Assembly (NCBI GenBank): GCA_022592445.1
Contig: JABYQR010000069.1
Coordinates: forward strand, 62,001 to 126,000
Direction of reading: 5' to 3'
Length of the DNA stretch: 64,000 nucleotides
DNA from: Cytidiella melzeri
Taxonomy: Eukaryota; Basidiomycota; Agaricomycetes; Polyporales; Irpicaceae
Under the pieces are notes generated by a model. The model was not told where the DNA came from and did no database searches. It worked only from the letters and a program-made list of their open reading frames with translations. This document shows positions 11,651 to 20,971 of the stretch, piece by piece. The position numbers and the translations under genes were made by a program. How positions within the stretch are numbered: position 1 is the first letter of the stretch; the number at the start of each line of letters is the position of its first letter.

Positions 11651-12437
11651 ACACATGTAACATGTTCTATCTAATGAGGCACCCTCAAGCCCTTCATTCT
11701 TGAAGCAAGGAATTTTCTAGAATTGGCAGTGCACACTGCACAAGATTAATGACAAGATAGATGAAACCCCTTGCTACCATTGGTGACTACCTTCATCAAT
11801 GTATGGCTTCTTTTCTCGCAACCAAACTTATCAATTGTAGTACAGTCACTTTATCCTAGATCAAGTTGCCTATCAAAGATGTCACCAATAGCAAATGCCC
11901 CTAATACAGTCAATATTCATGGCCAGATGGCTTGGCAAGGTCCTTACCAGGAACAGAGTTGTTTAATGAGGTTTTTTTTGGTAACAAAGTCACAGGTGCA
12001 ATTGAGTATTTCATGCTATATGATTTATTCAATTTGCTATCAATAACATGATCACTTATAACCCTGCTTCTGCAGTTTACCGAATTGTATTTAGATTATT
12101 CAACACAGTTCAACACCATTAACAAGAAGACACATGTCAAACAATCTTTATATCCATGGTCTACTCCACAAACTTGTCTTAATCATGTACTCACACCCAT
12201 TGTTGCATTTCAAACAATACAGCACAGTCCCTCTTCTTTCATGAATAATTGTGTGCTCTAGTGGAGACAAACCGCCAACTTACTATACATTAATCATTGA
12301 AGAAGCTATTCCCAACAAAATTACTTGTTCAGCCTGCCACCAGCACCAAGTTCACTCACAAATCTGGCTCAGAAAGTACAATTTCATTCAATCTTCAGGA
12401 ATTGTACTTGCCGCTTGCCAGCCTTACTAACACTAGT

Positions 12438-14191
12438 ACTACATAGCTGGTAGTCAGAATACTAACTTGGTCTGTACTGGGATATTAGGTTTATAGTTGG
12501 TGAGAGCATTAGGCTACATGCCTGCCACCACCTCATTGTTGTCTTCCACATTGTGTCCCTAGCCGCTGCGTCAAGCTCTGTCTCCGTGACACAAGCAGCT
12601 GTCAATTGTCCATACAATCCACAAATACCAACAGCTTCACAAAGACACAAAGTGCCACTTTGAGCAGTTGAAACAGAAGCTAGAGAAGCTACTAAAAGGG
12701 TTACCAGACCACGCTCCTGTCATCACTTGTCATGAGTGGCAGCTGCTGGATTGGGGATTGAAGGCAATTGGAGGAATCAGTTTCTCGGGTCTGAGGAGGA
12801 ATTACAAACAGGTGTTCAAAGCTTTAGACAAAGTTTGGGTGGACAAGTACTTCATCTTGTTCTATGTAGAATACAGTGTGGCTTCCGAAAGTCCCAATAG
12901 TAGCATTTGGTCCAGAGCTTATCTTTCCTGCAAAAACTATCCACACACCTTCAACCACCCAACCATTGAAATACTCACAACCACCCTGGACACAAATGGG
13001 GCCAGGAGCCAGCACACCAGACCTCAAAGAGGCAATCACATGAAGAGGTTGAGTGTGGGTTGTGTGCAAAAGGTGCGAGTGGGTCAAAAGACCTCTAAGC
13101 TTTGCCTAGTAAGACAAGAGTGATTGCGAGCAGCAAAGAAATGTGACCAGTTGGCCTTTGATGGTAAGAACAGAAAGCAAGCTTTGCCAAACACACAACA
13201 GACGGATATGTAAAGTGAGATGTCAATACAAACGCAAGACGAGAAGTGAAACGCAAGAAACGCTAACGCTACAACAGTAAAACTTGAGGAAATGCAACAC
13301 AGTGAAAGTAGAAACACGACACGGTAACTCAGTAAAGGATGCAGTGTTTAACGCAACAAGACAAGACTCCTTCTCCTCCCAACTCGTGTGGTTGGGTGAT
13401 ATAACTTGAGGCTCCTACTGTTCTGGCACAGGGATTCTGTCGTGGATGGCCTGACTAGCCCTTAATTTTTGCAATTTACCTCTTGTTTTTATCTGTAAAA
13501 CTCCGGGCTGCAGCTCAGTTGCAACCTTCTCTGCACAAACTCTTTTGCACATCTATTAAGCGCCCGTATCACGTGGCCTAGATGCTCCACACGGTCACGT
13601 TAGTTGCTACTACATCACACTGGCATGTGACTTAGCTTAAGTTAGACCACATGGCTACAAACACATGGCTCAGCCCACAGCTAGGGTTTGATGTCATAGA
13701 TACCGTTCACATGGACTCCTTTTGTTCTTTCCCTATTGTTCTCTTTATGGAAGGATGTTCTCACAGGTGTGGGAATGGAATAAAATAGTTGATCTTCTTC
13801 TAGATAGATTCTCTCACGAGTAGAGTTCTTGGCAAGGTCTAGACAATAGCTATTGTTCTCCTTTAGGTAGTTCTTTTGTTCTTTGTTCACACGGCTTCTT
13901 GCAAAGCCTGCCCTTAACATGGTCTGTGTGCAGGTCCCTGAAGTCTATATAAGCAGCTGCATGTACGCTCCTAGCCCCCATCTCGACCTCTTGGTCTTTA
14001 CTGGGCTAGGTAAGCAAACCCCTCTTGTACTACATAGCGGGTAGTATCAATCTAACTTGGTCTTTACTGGGCTAGCTACCTGAATAAGGTTTATAGTTGG
14101 TGAGAGCACTGTGCTACATGCCTGCCACCACCTTGTCATTGACTTCCACATCGTGTCCCTACTTGCTGTGTTGAGCTCTGTCTCCGTGACA
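12438..14191 (+). mobile_element. LTR retroelement remnant: partial 5' LTR, short interior, 3' LTR
   Basis: 12438-12592 matches 14033-14191 in direct orientation; both end TCTCCGTGACA. The complete copy 13419-14191 (773 bp) starts TGTTCTGG and ends in CA, with a TATATAAG box near 13946. The first copy is cut at its 5' side by foldback element 1. The interior of about 826 bp has one long frame, 12668-13123, starting with MKQKLEKLLKGLPDH, that is not recognised and may be a gag relic. Near 13130-13340 are short phrases also found in copy A (around 5790-5890). No pol domain was seen, so the element is non-autonomous or internally deleted. Confidence 0.58.
13419..14191 (+). repeat. 0.77-kb LTR, plus orientation
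   Basis: Runs TGTTCTGG..GTGACA. It has an inverted near-copy split over 15602-15760, 16486-16963 and 18822-18968. The flanking five bases (CCTAC left, GATTC right) do not match, so it is not a simple solo LTR, in keeping with a 3' LTR role. Confidence 0.6.
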
Positions 14192-14195
14192 GATT

Positions 14196-14880
14196 CTACC
14201 CGCGACTGACTTGGACTTGCTGTGCCTGCAGATCACAGCAAAAGTGCCGGTGTGTAGCGCAAGAGCAAACTATGAAATGCACAACGTGAGGCAGGAGAAT
14301 CTCAATGACGTTGATCTTGCACTTGGGAATGTAAGGTCGGTTGTAGGAACAAATTCTCAAGTTGCAGTTGAGATGGGGGTCAATGGCATAGATGCAAGGC
14401 TTGCAGTTCTTGCAAGGCTGTGGCAAGAGGGCTGAGCCCGGGATGTTTTGGAGAAGGAAGTTGGCGGGGTCCTCATATAGTTCAAATGAGAGGTAGACAA
14501 GTGATCGTGTGACAAGGAGGATCCTCATAGTCTATCTCCAAGTCTTGGTAGGACTCGAGCTCAGACTTGTTGTCTAGCTGGGGCTCAGGGGTAGGAGAAC
14601 TTGAAGAGATGGTGATTGGTGAATTGGGGGAGTTGTAGAAGGTACATGTTGGGTTCTCAACAAGTGTAGCTGATTGTTCTTGGCAACATGCGGGTTCCTG
14701 TGGATCACAGTAGTGACAGGAGTCGCTAGTAGCTGGTTCAGTCACCGCACTTGAGGCTGGCGTAAACAAATGGGAGATTGTTGTGTAAGTAAGGTCCTTG
14801 AGAGATACAAGGTGAGAGATACAAGGACCTGAGCCAGGCCACAGTGAGGACGCAGTAATGCAGGCCACAAACATGAGCAA
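14196..14880 (-). pseudogene. Diverged relic of the Cys-rich element ORF
   Basis: Two overlapping minus-strand frames (14880-14482 and 14528-14196) together resemble the middle and C-terminal half of the 175-aa proteins at 6004 and 17699. The first has CHYCDPQEPACC, comparable to CSYCD. The second has CKNCKPC, DPHLNC, PKCKINV and CSCATHRH, comparable to PHPDCW, HECKLV and ACNTHRR. The frame change between them suggests decay. Homology rests on spacing of Cys and His residues and is moderate. Confidence 0.45.
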
Positions 14881-15601
14881 GCTAACACATACAAGGAGTG
14901 GGGGTTTTTGAGAAGCTAACTCAGGGTGTCATATTCTGAGCTATTTGACGTACAATGTTCATGGTTCAAATACCTAACCGTTTGAAACAGCAACTGGAAA
15001 TTTTCCTATGCTATCACTCGAGGCAATGCAAGCCCATGCAAAAAAGCCAGTCTAGACACATTGCAAAAAAGGTTCCTTCTTGTCAAGGGTGGCCAAAACG
15101 GGGTGCAGTGTATCTTTAGCTTGTTTGAGATCCATGTAACCAGTACAAAAAAACCTTGTGAGCAACTAGCTGCACCACTCAAGAACAACAGGGAGGTGGA
15201 AGCAAATTTGAGGGTGTCCTCGACTGGAAGCGCCGGACTTGACAATACCAGTCCAGAGGGCAGCCAAAGTGGCTCAATATGGAAATGGCGCTTTTGATTG
15301 TACTCATTTGGATGCGGTTTGTTTGGCTTGCTCGGAAAGCAAGCATCAAGTCTTTGGGAACGGCCAAGCGCCGTGGACGCCACACCCTGCTACAAGACGG
15401 CTGACATGAGGCTTCTGTTTGTCAGGTGTTTGGCTCGTGTAGGGCACAAGGTTTGAGCCTTCTCAAGAAACCAATTGTTCTTGTACCTTGCAATGGTCTT
15501 TTCATTACTTGTGTCTACTCTCGTGTGGCATGTTGCTCTTGTGACACCTTGAGAATGTTGCTTCAGTGAGCTCTTGAGCGAAGTTGTGCTTCTTACATGT
15601 G
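14881..15601. other. Interior of the minus-strand element, no recognised gene
   Basis: Minus-strand frames of 125 aa (15383-15006) and about 101 aa (15695-15390) exist but match nothing recognised. This is treated as decayed retroelement interior. Confidence 0.4.
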
Positions 15602-15760
15602 TGTGACGCAGAGACGGAGCTCGACGTGACAAACAGGGACATGATGTTGAAAACAACAAGGAGGTGGTGGCAGGCGTGAAGCACAATGCATTCACCAGCT
15701 ATCAAACTTATTCAGAAATCTAGCCCAGTAAAGACCAAGTTAGCATTGAGTACTACTAGC

Positions 15761-16485
15761 TGTCACAGATTTTCAATGTTTCTACAAGACTTGCCTTACC
15801 AGGCAATGGTATTATTGGGAATATTTAAGCGCTTGTCAAGCGCTTATCCAGTGCTTATCCAGCGTCTATTTAGGTGCTTATCCAGCGCTTATCTGGCGCT
15901 TATCAGGCGCCTATTCCGGCGCTTATTCTCAGTGCCTATCAATTGATGTGCTGATGCGCCTCCTGTCTCTGATGCGCTGATGCGCTCCTTTCCTTATCTG
16001 TGTATCACATGATAGAACTCTCTGGAACCTTGTGGAACATGCTGGAATTATGATGTCATAGTATAGAACATTCCATTAGATGATGTCATAGTTCTTAGAA
16101 CCTTCTGGAAAAGTCTAGCCTTGTCTTAGAACAAGCTAGAACAAGTCTAGCCTTGGAACTGGGTCATGGGGTCAGGTCATGGGGACAATTGCTATTGGTT
16201 GATTATTGAAGTTGCACCACTAGGGCATAGGGCATGCTTAGTAAGGTAGATTACTTCGCTTACTCATGTAGGTATTAGGGGTCTTAGGGTAGTACCTGGG
16301 GTCCTCCCCTTCATGTATATATAGAGGCACTCCTGAGGGCATATCCCCTCAGTCTTATCCAATCTGTTGATCAAGGACTACTTCGTACTCCCCAGTACTC
16401 CCTCTCACCAACACTCTACTCTCTATATCTCTATCTCCCCCTCAAGCTAAACACTTATCTGGTGAGTGTAACCTTAACTGTTACA
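15761..16485 (+). mobile_element. Solo LTR, 725 bp, with 5-bp target-site duplication CTAGC
   Basis: Starts TGTCACAG and ends CTGTTACA, an 8-bp terminal inverted repeat with one mismatch. It is bracketed by perfect CTAGC duplications (15756-15760 and 16486-16490). Removing it restores the continuity of the surrounding 0.77-kb LTR. A TATA-like TGTATATATAG lies at about 16312-16322. Its 5' part contains a 12-bp tandem repeat (15826-15945). Confidence 0.85.
15826..15945. repeat. Short tandem repeat, about 12 bp, GCGCTTATCCAG-like
   Basis: About ten imperfect units of GCGCTTATC(C/T)(A/G)G in the solo LTR. The GCGC/AGCGCT phrases are self-complementary. Confidence 0.75.
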
Positions 16486-16963
16486 CTAGCTATGTAGTAC
16501 AGGAGGGAGTGGCTTACCTAGCCCAATAAAGACCAAGAGGTCGAGGTGGGGGGCTAGGAGCGTACATGCAGCTGCTTATATGGCTTCAGAGACCTGCGCA
16601 CAGACCATGTTAAGGGCAGGCTTTGCAAGAAGCCGTGTGAACAAAGAACAAAAGAACTACCTAAAGGAGAACAATAGCTATTGTCTAGACCTTGCCAAGA
16701 ACTCTACTCGTGAGAGAATCTATCTAAAAGGAGACCAACTATTGTATTCCATTCCCACACATGTGAGAACATCCTTCCATAAAGAGAACAATAGCAAAAG
16801 AACAATAGGAGTCCATGTGAGTGGTATCTATGATGTCAAACCCTAGCTATGGGCTGAGCCATGTGGTTGTAGCCATGTGGTCTTGCATAAGCTGAGTCAC
16901 ATCCCTGTGTGACGTAGCAGCAAGTAACATGACCATGTAGAGCATCTAAGCCACGTGATATGG

Positions 16964-18817
16964 TGATACGCCCGGAAATCGGCTAGGCGCGGAGACCCGG
17001 CAGCAGCCCGCCATTTGCGCGGCCTGCGTCATCCTGAGTGGCAAATCCCTTCACTTTCCCAGTGTTGCGGGCACAAGGAGTTCACCGAGGTCACGAGAAG
17101 TTCACCAAGGATCTGAGGACTTGGCAAGGAGCAGCAACGCGCCGGAAACATCTGAGGCCGAGAATTCGCACCAAACTCTGACTCGCAGACACGCCCCTTT
17201 TGCGTCGGAGCATGGGCCGGCCAGCCACCAAGTGTTTCGGACGCGGTTCGGACCAACAATAGAAGAAAATTGGCTCACAAACCCCGTTTCAGGAAGTCTC
17301 CTATCACGCCACGCTGTGCAACTCTTGGACGGCGCCTCATCACCTGCTTGCAACAGTTGGCGCCTCTTCAGCGCAAGGGCGCGCGCCGCTTCTCCGCGTC
17401 GACCAACGCTGTGTCCTGCCGGGCGTTGACTCGCTGGAGATTTTGCCTCTGTGAACGGAAGTATTCTGCCACCATATTTCCTCGCTCTTGCGTTTGGGTT
17501 TAGGACAAAGAAGGAAAGGTTTAGAAGAGGGTCTTTAGGGTATATAAAAGGTGTTGCCTGTACTGCGTAGAAAATCAATCAATCCCCACCCCAGTTCTCA
17601 GAGTACAGTCTACGCTTTGCACTCGCGTCAAGGGAGTCTTGCCGAACCAATAGCTATAGTCATTCCTGTGTTGCCTCATTGCGTCTTTCTCCGCGTTTAT
17701 GTCTGCTGTGCTTACCATTGACAACCCGCCTCGTGTTTGCCGTTATTGTCCCACAGTTCCCCACTTACCAGACAGTTGCTGCCCATACCGCCCGCGCCCA
17801 CGCAAGGTTCTTTGTCGCTACCCCATCATCCCCGCGCCCACGCCGCCGCCAGAACCCTCAGTAGCGCCTACGGTCTCCCCTGAGCGATCTACTCCTAAAT
17901 CACCCTCAACAGCGTTGTCCGTTGCCTCCGTTGCGGACTCGCTTGATAACTGCTCCTATTGCGACACTCAGAGCGACCACCCAATTCCCCTGCGCTCAGG
18001 ACCTTTTGTCCCACTCGACTGCAATTGCCCGCGCGCGCCGCATCCAGATTGTTGGCTGTCACCAGACTTTGAAGGCGAGGACCACGAGTGCGAACTAGTA
18101 CAGTTCAATCTTACAAGCTCTACCAACATCGTTGTTGGCCACGCATTCACTTGCAATACGCATCGCCGGTTGGGAGGTGTTGTTCTACACTATTGCCCCC
18201 ACGCGCAGTCTATCGAGTCAAATTGACTGCGGCCTTATATAGCCTTATGCTGCGACTCGCGCTCCAGTAGTTCGTCTTTCCCTTACGGTTCCTTTTGGTT
18301 TTGTTATACTGCGTTTGCTTCTTACCTGCATTATTTTACTGTGTTATTGCGTCTGCGTTTCACCTTCACTGCATCGAGTTTACTGCGTTCATTTTCACTG
18401 CGCCTGCGTTTTACAGCGACTACTTTCATCTTCACCAGCGACCACGTTTTGTGTTCAAGATTTGTACTGCACCTGCTTTTACCATCCGCGTCTTTCTGCG
18501 CGCCGTTTTACTACAAGTCGTGACATCTCGCGTGCGTTCCCTTTGAGCCGCGCTAAAACTCTTTCGCTTTCATCGCGCCGACTATTCCTTTTGCCCGCAA
18601 AACACGTGGTAGTTTGCCCGTCTAGCTCCGTTCACATAAAACCTATATCACAAACTGTGTCGCTCTTTACAGCACAGGTAAAACTAGGACTCTAAGACCA
18701 CCTCACACACTTTCACACTTCCGTGCTCCCACACCCTTACACTTCTATTGCCACTTTGTGGTTGGTTGTGTTGCCCTTAGGGTTGTACTTAGTTTTGGAG
18801 TGTGACTCAGTGTCTCA
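16964..18817 (+). mobile_element. LTR-like TG..CA element, copy B (1854 bp)
   Basis: Begins TGATACGCCC and ends GTGTCTCA, flanked by a perfect 4-bp duplication ATGG (16960-16963 and 18818-18821). The inverted 0.77-kb LTR at 13419-14191 shows the empty site (near 13560-13575), which confirms both borders. TATATAAAAGG at about 17540-17550 is followed by the 175-codon ORF. Same length and ends as copy A. Confidence 0.8.
17699..18226 (+). CDS. Cys/His-containing 175-aa protein of the 1.85-kb element (copy B)
   Basis: Full-length partner of the ORF in copy A. It has 175 residues with conserved CRYC, APTPPPEPS, CSYCDTQSDHP, HPDCWLSPDFEG and ACNTHRR-like (TCNTHRR) motifs and the identical C-terminal tail AQSIESN. 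The two proteins differ at roughly 28 positions without a stop or frameshift. The ORF starts about 150 bp downstream of TATATAAAAGG. No signal peptide, membrane segment or known domain is seen. Function unknown. Confidence 0.5.
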   Translation: MSAVLTIDNPPRVCRYCPTVPHLPDSCCPYRPRPRKVLCRYPIIPAPTPPPEPSVAPTVSPERSTPKSPSTALSVASVADSLDNCSYCDTQSDHPIPLRSGPFVPLDCNCPRAPHPDCWLSPDFEGEDHECELVQFNLTSSTNIVVGHAFTCNTHRRLGGVVLHYCPHAQSIESN

Positions 18818-18968
18818 ATGGGTGCTTAATAGATGTGCAAGGGGTTGGTGCAGAGAGGGTTGCAACTGGGTTGTAACCTGGTTTCAAAGGTAAAAACCAG
18901 AGGTAAAATGCAAAAAATAAGGGCTAGTAGGGCCATCCACAACAGCGTGGAGAATTCTGGGCGTATCA

Positions 18969-20402
18969 CTGCAGCCTTCAGTTTTATTTAACAACATGTA
19001 TAATTACTACAAAACCTTGTCAACCTGCATATTACCAGAGATAGACCTGCTTAGCATGCACTTCCAAGTTTCAATTATGCTCAAAGAAGTGTTCAGAGAA
19101 CAAGGCATCAAAGCCATGATTGACCCACCGCTTTATTCCTGAGTCAAGATTTTGTCAATCAACACCGAGTACGTACTGTCCCCTTAGAAAGACAGATCCT
19201 GCTCCATAACATCAATGGGACTCTGAATCAAGGAGGACGTATCACACACAGTGGAGCTCAAACTACAAGTTAGAGCTATCAAAGAGAACACAACATTGTT
19301 GATCACCGACATTGGACCAGAAGATTGCATTCTAGGCCTACCATTGCTTTACAAAGCAAACCCCAAGATTAACTGGGCTACCAGATAAATGGTATTGGAA
19401 GCTGAAGAGGACTTTAAACCCTTCCAGTCTATCACAGCCAATCAGAAGAAGAGACAAGCTTTGGACCTGTGCCAGTTTTACGTACTCCACAGCCATTGCT
19501 GCCAAGGCTCATCAGTGTAAAGAACAAAGGACATTCAAGCAGATGGTTCCAGAAGAGTACTGCAGACACTATACAGTCTTTTCAAAGAAGCATCACAGCA
19601 TCTTCCAGAGCACCAACCCTGGGATCACACAATTGATCTAACCGAGAACCCAAAAATGTTCAGATCTAAGGTCTACCCCATGTCTCCGAATGAACAAGCG
19701 GAGCTGGACAAGTTTATTGAGGAAAACCTAGCAAAAGAATATATTGTCCCGTCCAAGTCGCCTATGGCCTCACCAATATTCTTTGTCAAGAAGAAGGATG
19801 GCAAGCTCTGGCTTGTTCAGGATTACCAATGGTTGAATGACATCACAATCAAAAACTGCTACCCACTCCCCCTGGTATCAGATATTACCAATTGGCTTTG
19901 TCAAGCCAAGATTTTCACCAAGTTTGACGTATGATGGGGTTATCATAACATTCGGATCAAGGAGAATGACAAATGGAAGGGTGCATCTGTAACGAGCCAA
20001 GGGCTGTTTGAGCCCAAGGTGATGTTGTTTGGCATGAACAACTCACCAGCCAATGATGAATTCCATCTCTGCTAATCTCATCACAGAAGGGAAGGTCTCA
20101 GTGTACCTAGATGACATCCTCATCTTCAGCTCGGACATCACAGAACATCAGAAAGTGGTACATGAAGTACTCTTGTGACTTGAAGCCAATGACCTGTACC
20201 TTTGCCCTGAGAAATGCAGATTCAAACAGTCACAAGTCAAGTACCTAGATTTATTCATTGGTAATGGAAAGATCCGTATGGACTCCAGTCAAATAGAAGC
20301 CATTGCCAACTGGCCAGTTCCACAGAACCTCTGTGATGTTTGCGTATTCATCGGATTTGCAAATTTCTGTCAATGTTCCATCAAATACTTTGCACGGCAT
20401 AC
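18969..20402 (+). pseudogene. Ty3/gypsy pol remnant, left half (protease and reverse transcriptase)
   Basis: Broken pol coding region. Around 19150-19390 a protease-like stretch contains ITDIGPEDCILGLPLL, typical of the retropepsin region before reverse transcriptase. From 19656 the RT start is clear: VYPMSPNEQAELDKFIEENL, then IFFVKKKDGK and YPLPLVSDI. Stops interrupt it, for example TGA at 19932 directly after FTKFDV, where the family has an Arg or Gln before WGY. The YLDDI box is near 20106, and the frame continues through about 20400. Copia-1 cuts it at 20402. No gypsy LTR was found at either side. Confidence 0.85.
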
Positions 20403-20841
20403 TAATGGCTTTTCAGCTCCGGCTCACAGACTCGTAGTTACCGGATTGTCTTTTGTTTTCCGTATATGGTCGCTCTATTGTTCTTTCTTCACGCAGACAC
20501 ATCTGTATCACAGATTTTCCTTTTTGGGTCGCCTGAGGGCTCTGTCTTATATACCTTCGCCCCCGCTCCTGACACTCCATCGTGCTCTTTCTCTTTCGCA
20601 CCTGGAGTGAGTATTCTTCGTTGTCCCTCACATATGCAATATGCTCACAGCCTGTACCTGTAGATAACTCGCTTCGCTCGTGTGTCTTAGGTACAGTCAT
20701 TATGCGATCGTGCTCTTTCTCTTTCGCACCTGGAATAACTCGCTTCGCTCGTGTGTCTTAGGTCCTTACGACGGCAAGTGGGATTACGACTGCGCATCCA
20801 TCCCTGCCTCTAGACGTGTTGAATACATTTGACCGGCTTTA
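20403..20841 (+). repeat. copia-1 5' LTR
   Basis: 439 bp. Contains a partial internal duplication: GTGCTCTTTCTCTTTCGCAC and AACTCGCTTCGCTCGTGTGT each occur twice. Tail TTGACCGGCTTTA adjoins the primer-binding site. Confidence 0.92.
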
Positions 20842-20971
20842 GGTTATGAGCCCCGCCTGACTCTAATCAACACTTGTCGTTCACCTTATCGCGCCCATCT
20901 GCGCTTCGCTCCGATCAACGTCGACACACGACTCCAGGTTTCTATATCCACATCCTTAACGTCCTAACAAC

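Larger units (their letters stand above)
4869..12437. repeat. Large interrupted inverted repeat (foldback element 1)
   Basis: Sequence from 4869 to 5411 reappears inverted at about 11890-12437, and 7269-8755 reappears inverted at about 9445-11870. For example GCAAATTGAATAAATCAT with TTGCACCTGTGACTTTGTTA at 5276-5332 matches the complement of 11972-12041. The left arm is split by the 1849-bp element at 5416-7264. The right arm is longer because a roughly 945-bp segment is duplicated (9550 and 10498 onward) and its tandem repeats have expanded. The unique loop is about 8756-9444. The short frames inside are repeat-derived and no transposase is recognised. This may be a foldback-type element or a recombined inverted duplication. 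Confidence 0.75.
14192..18968 (-). mobile_element. Minus-strand LTR retroelement remnant with two later insertions
   Basis: Reading the minus strand, the LTR starts TGATACGCCC at 18968 and ends GCGTCACA at 15602. It is interrupted by the 1854-bp element (16964-18817) and the 725-bp solo LTR (15761-16485). Without them it is about 784 bp and aligns as an inverted copy of 13419-14191. The interior follows as 15601-14192, where frames on the minus strand include the Cys-rich relics. The right LTR end uses the same ten bases, TGATACGCCC, as the 1.85-kb elements, so the families are probably related. No 3' LTR was found on the left side. Confidence 0.55.

Noticed and set aside
12668..13123. 151-codon plus frame considered as a gene
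   Set aside because: Lies in the interior of a decayed LTR element, matches no recognised family, and ends in repeat-like sequence; noted only as a possible gag relic.
13681..13920. 80-codon minus frame, with a plus relative at 16580-16846
   Set aside because: These are the same segment of the inverted 0.77-kb LTR pair; the high peptide similarity is a by-product of the inverted repeat.
20413..20700. Minus-strand frame repeated at 25529-25759
   Set aside because: Lies in the two copia-1 LTRs; an antisense shadow.
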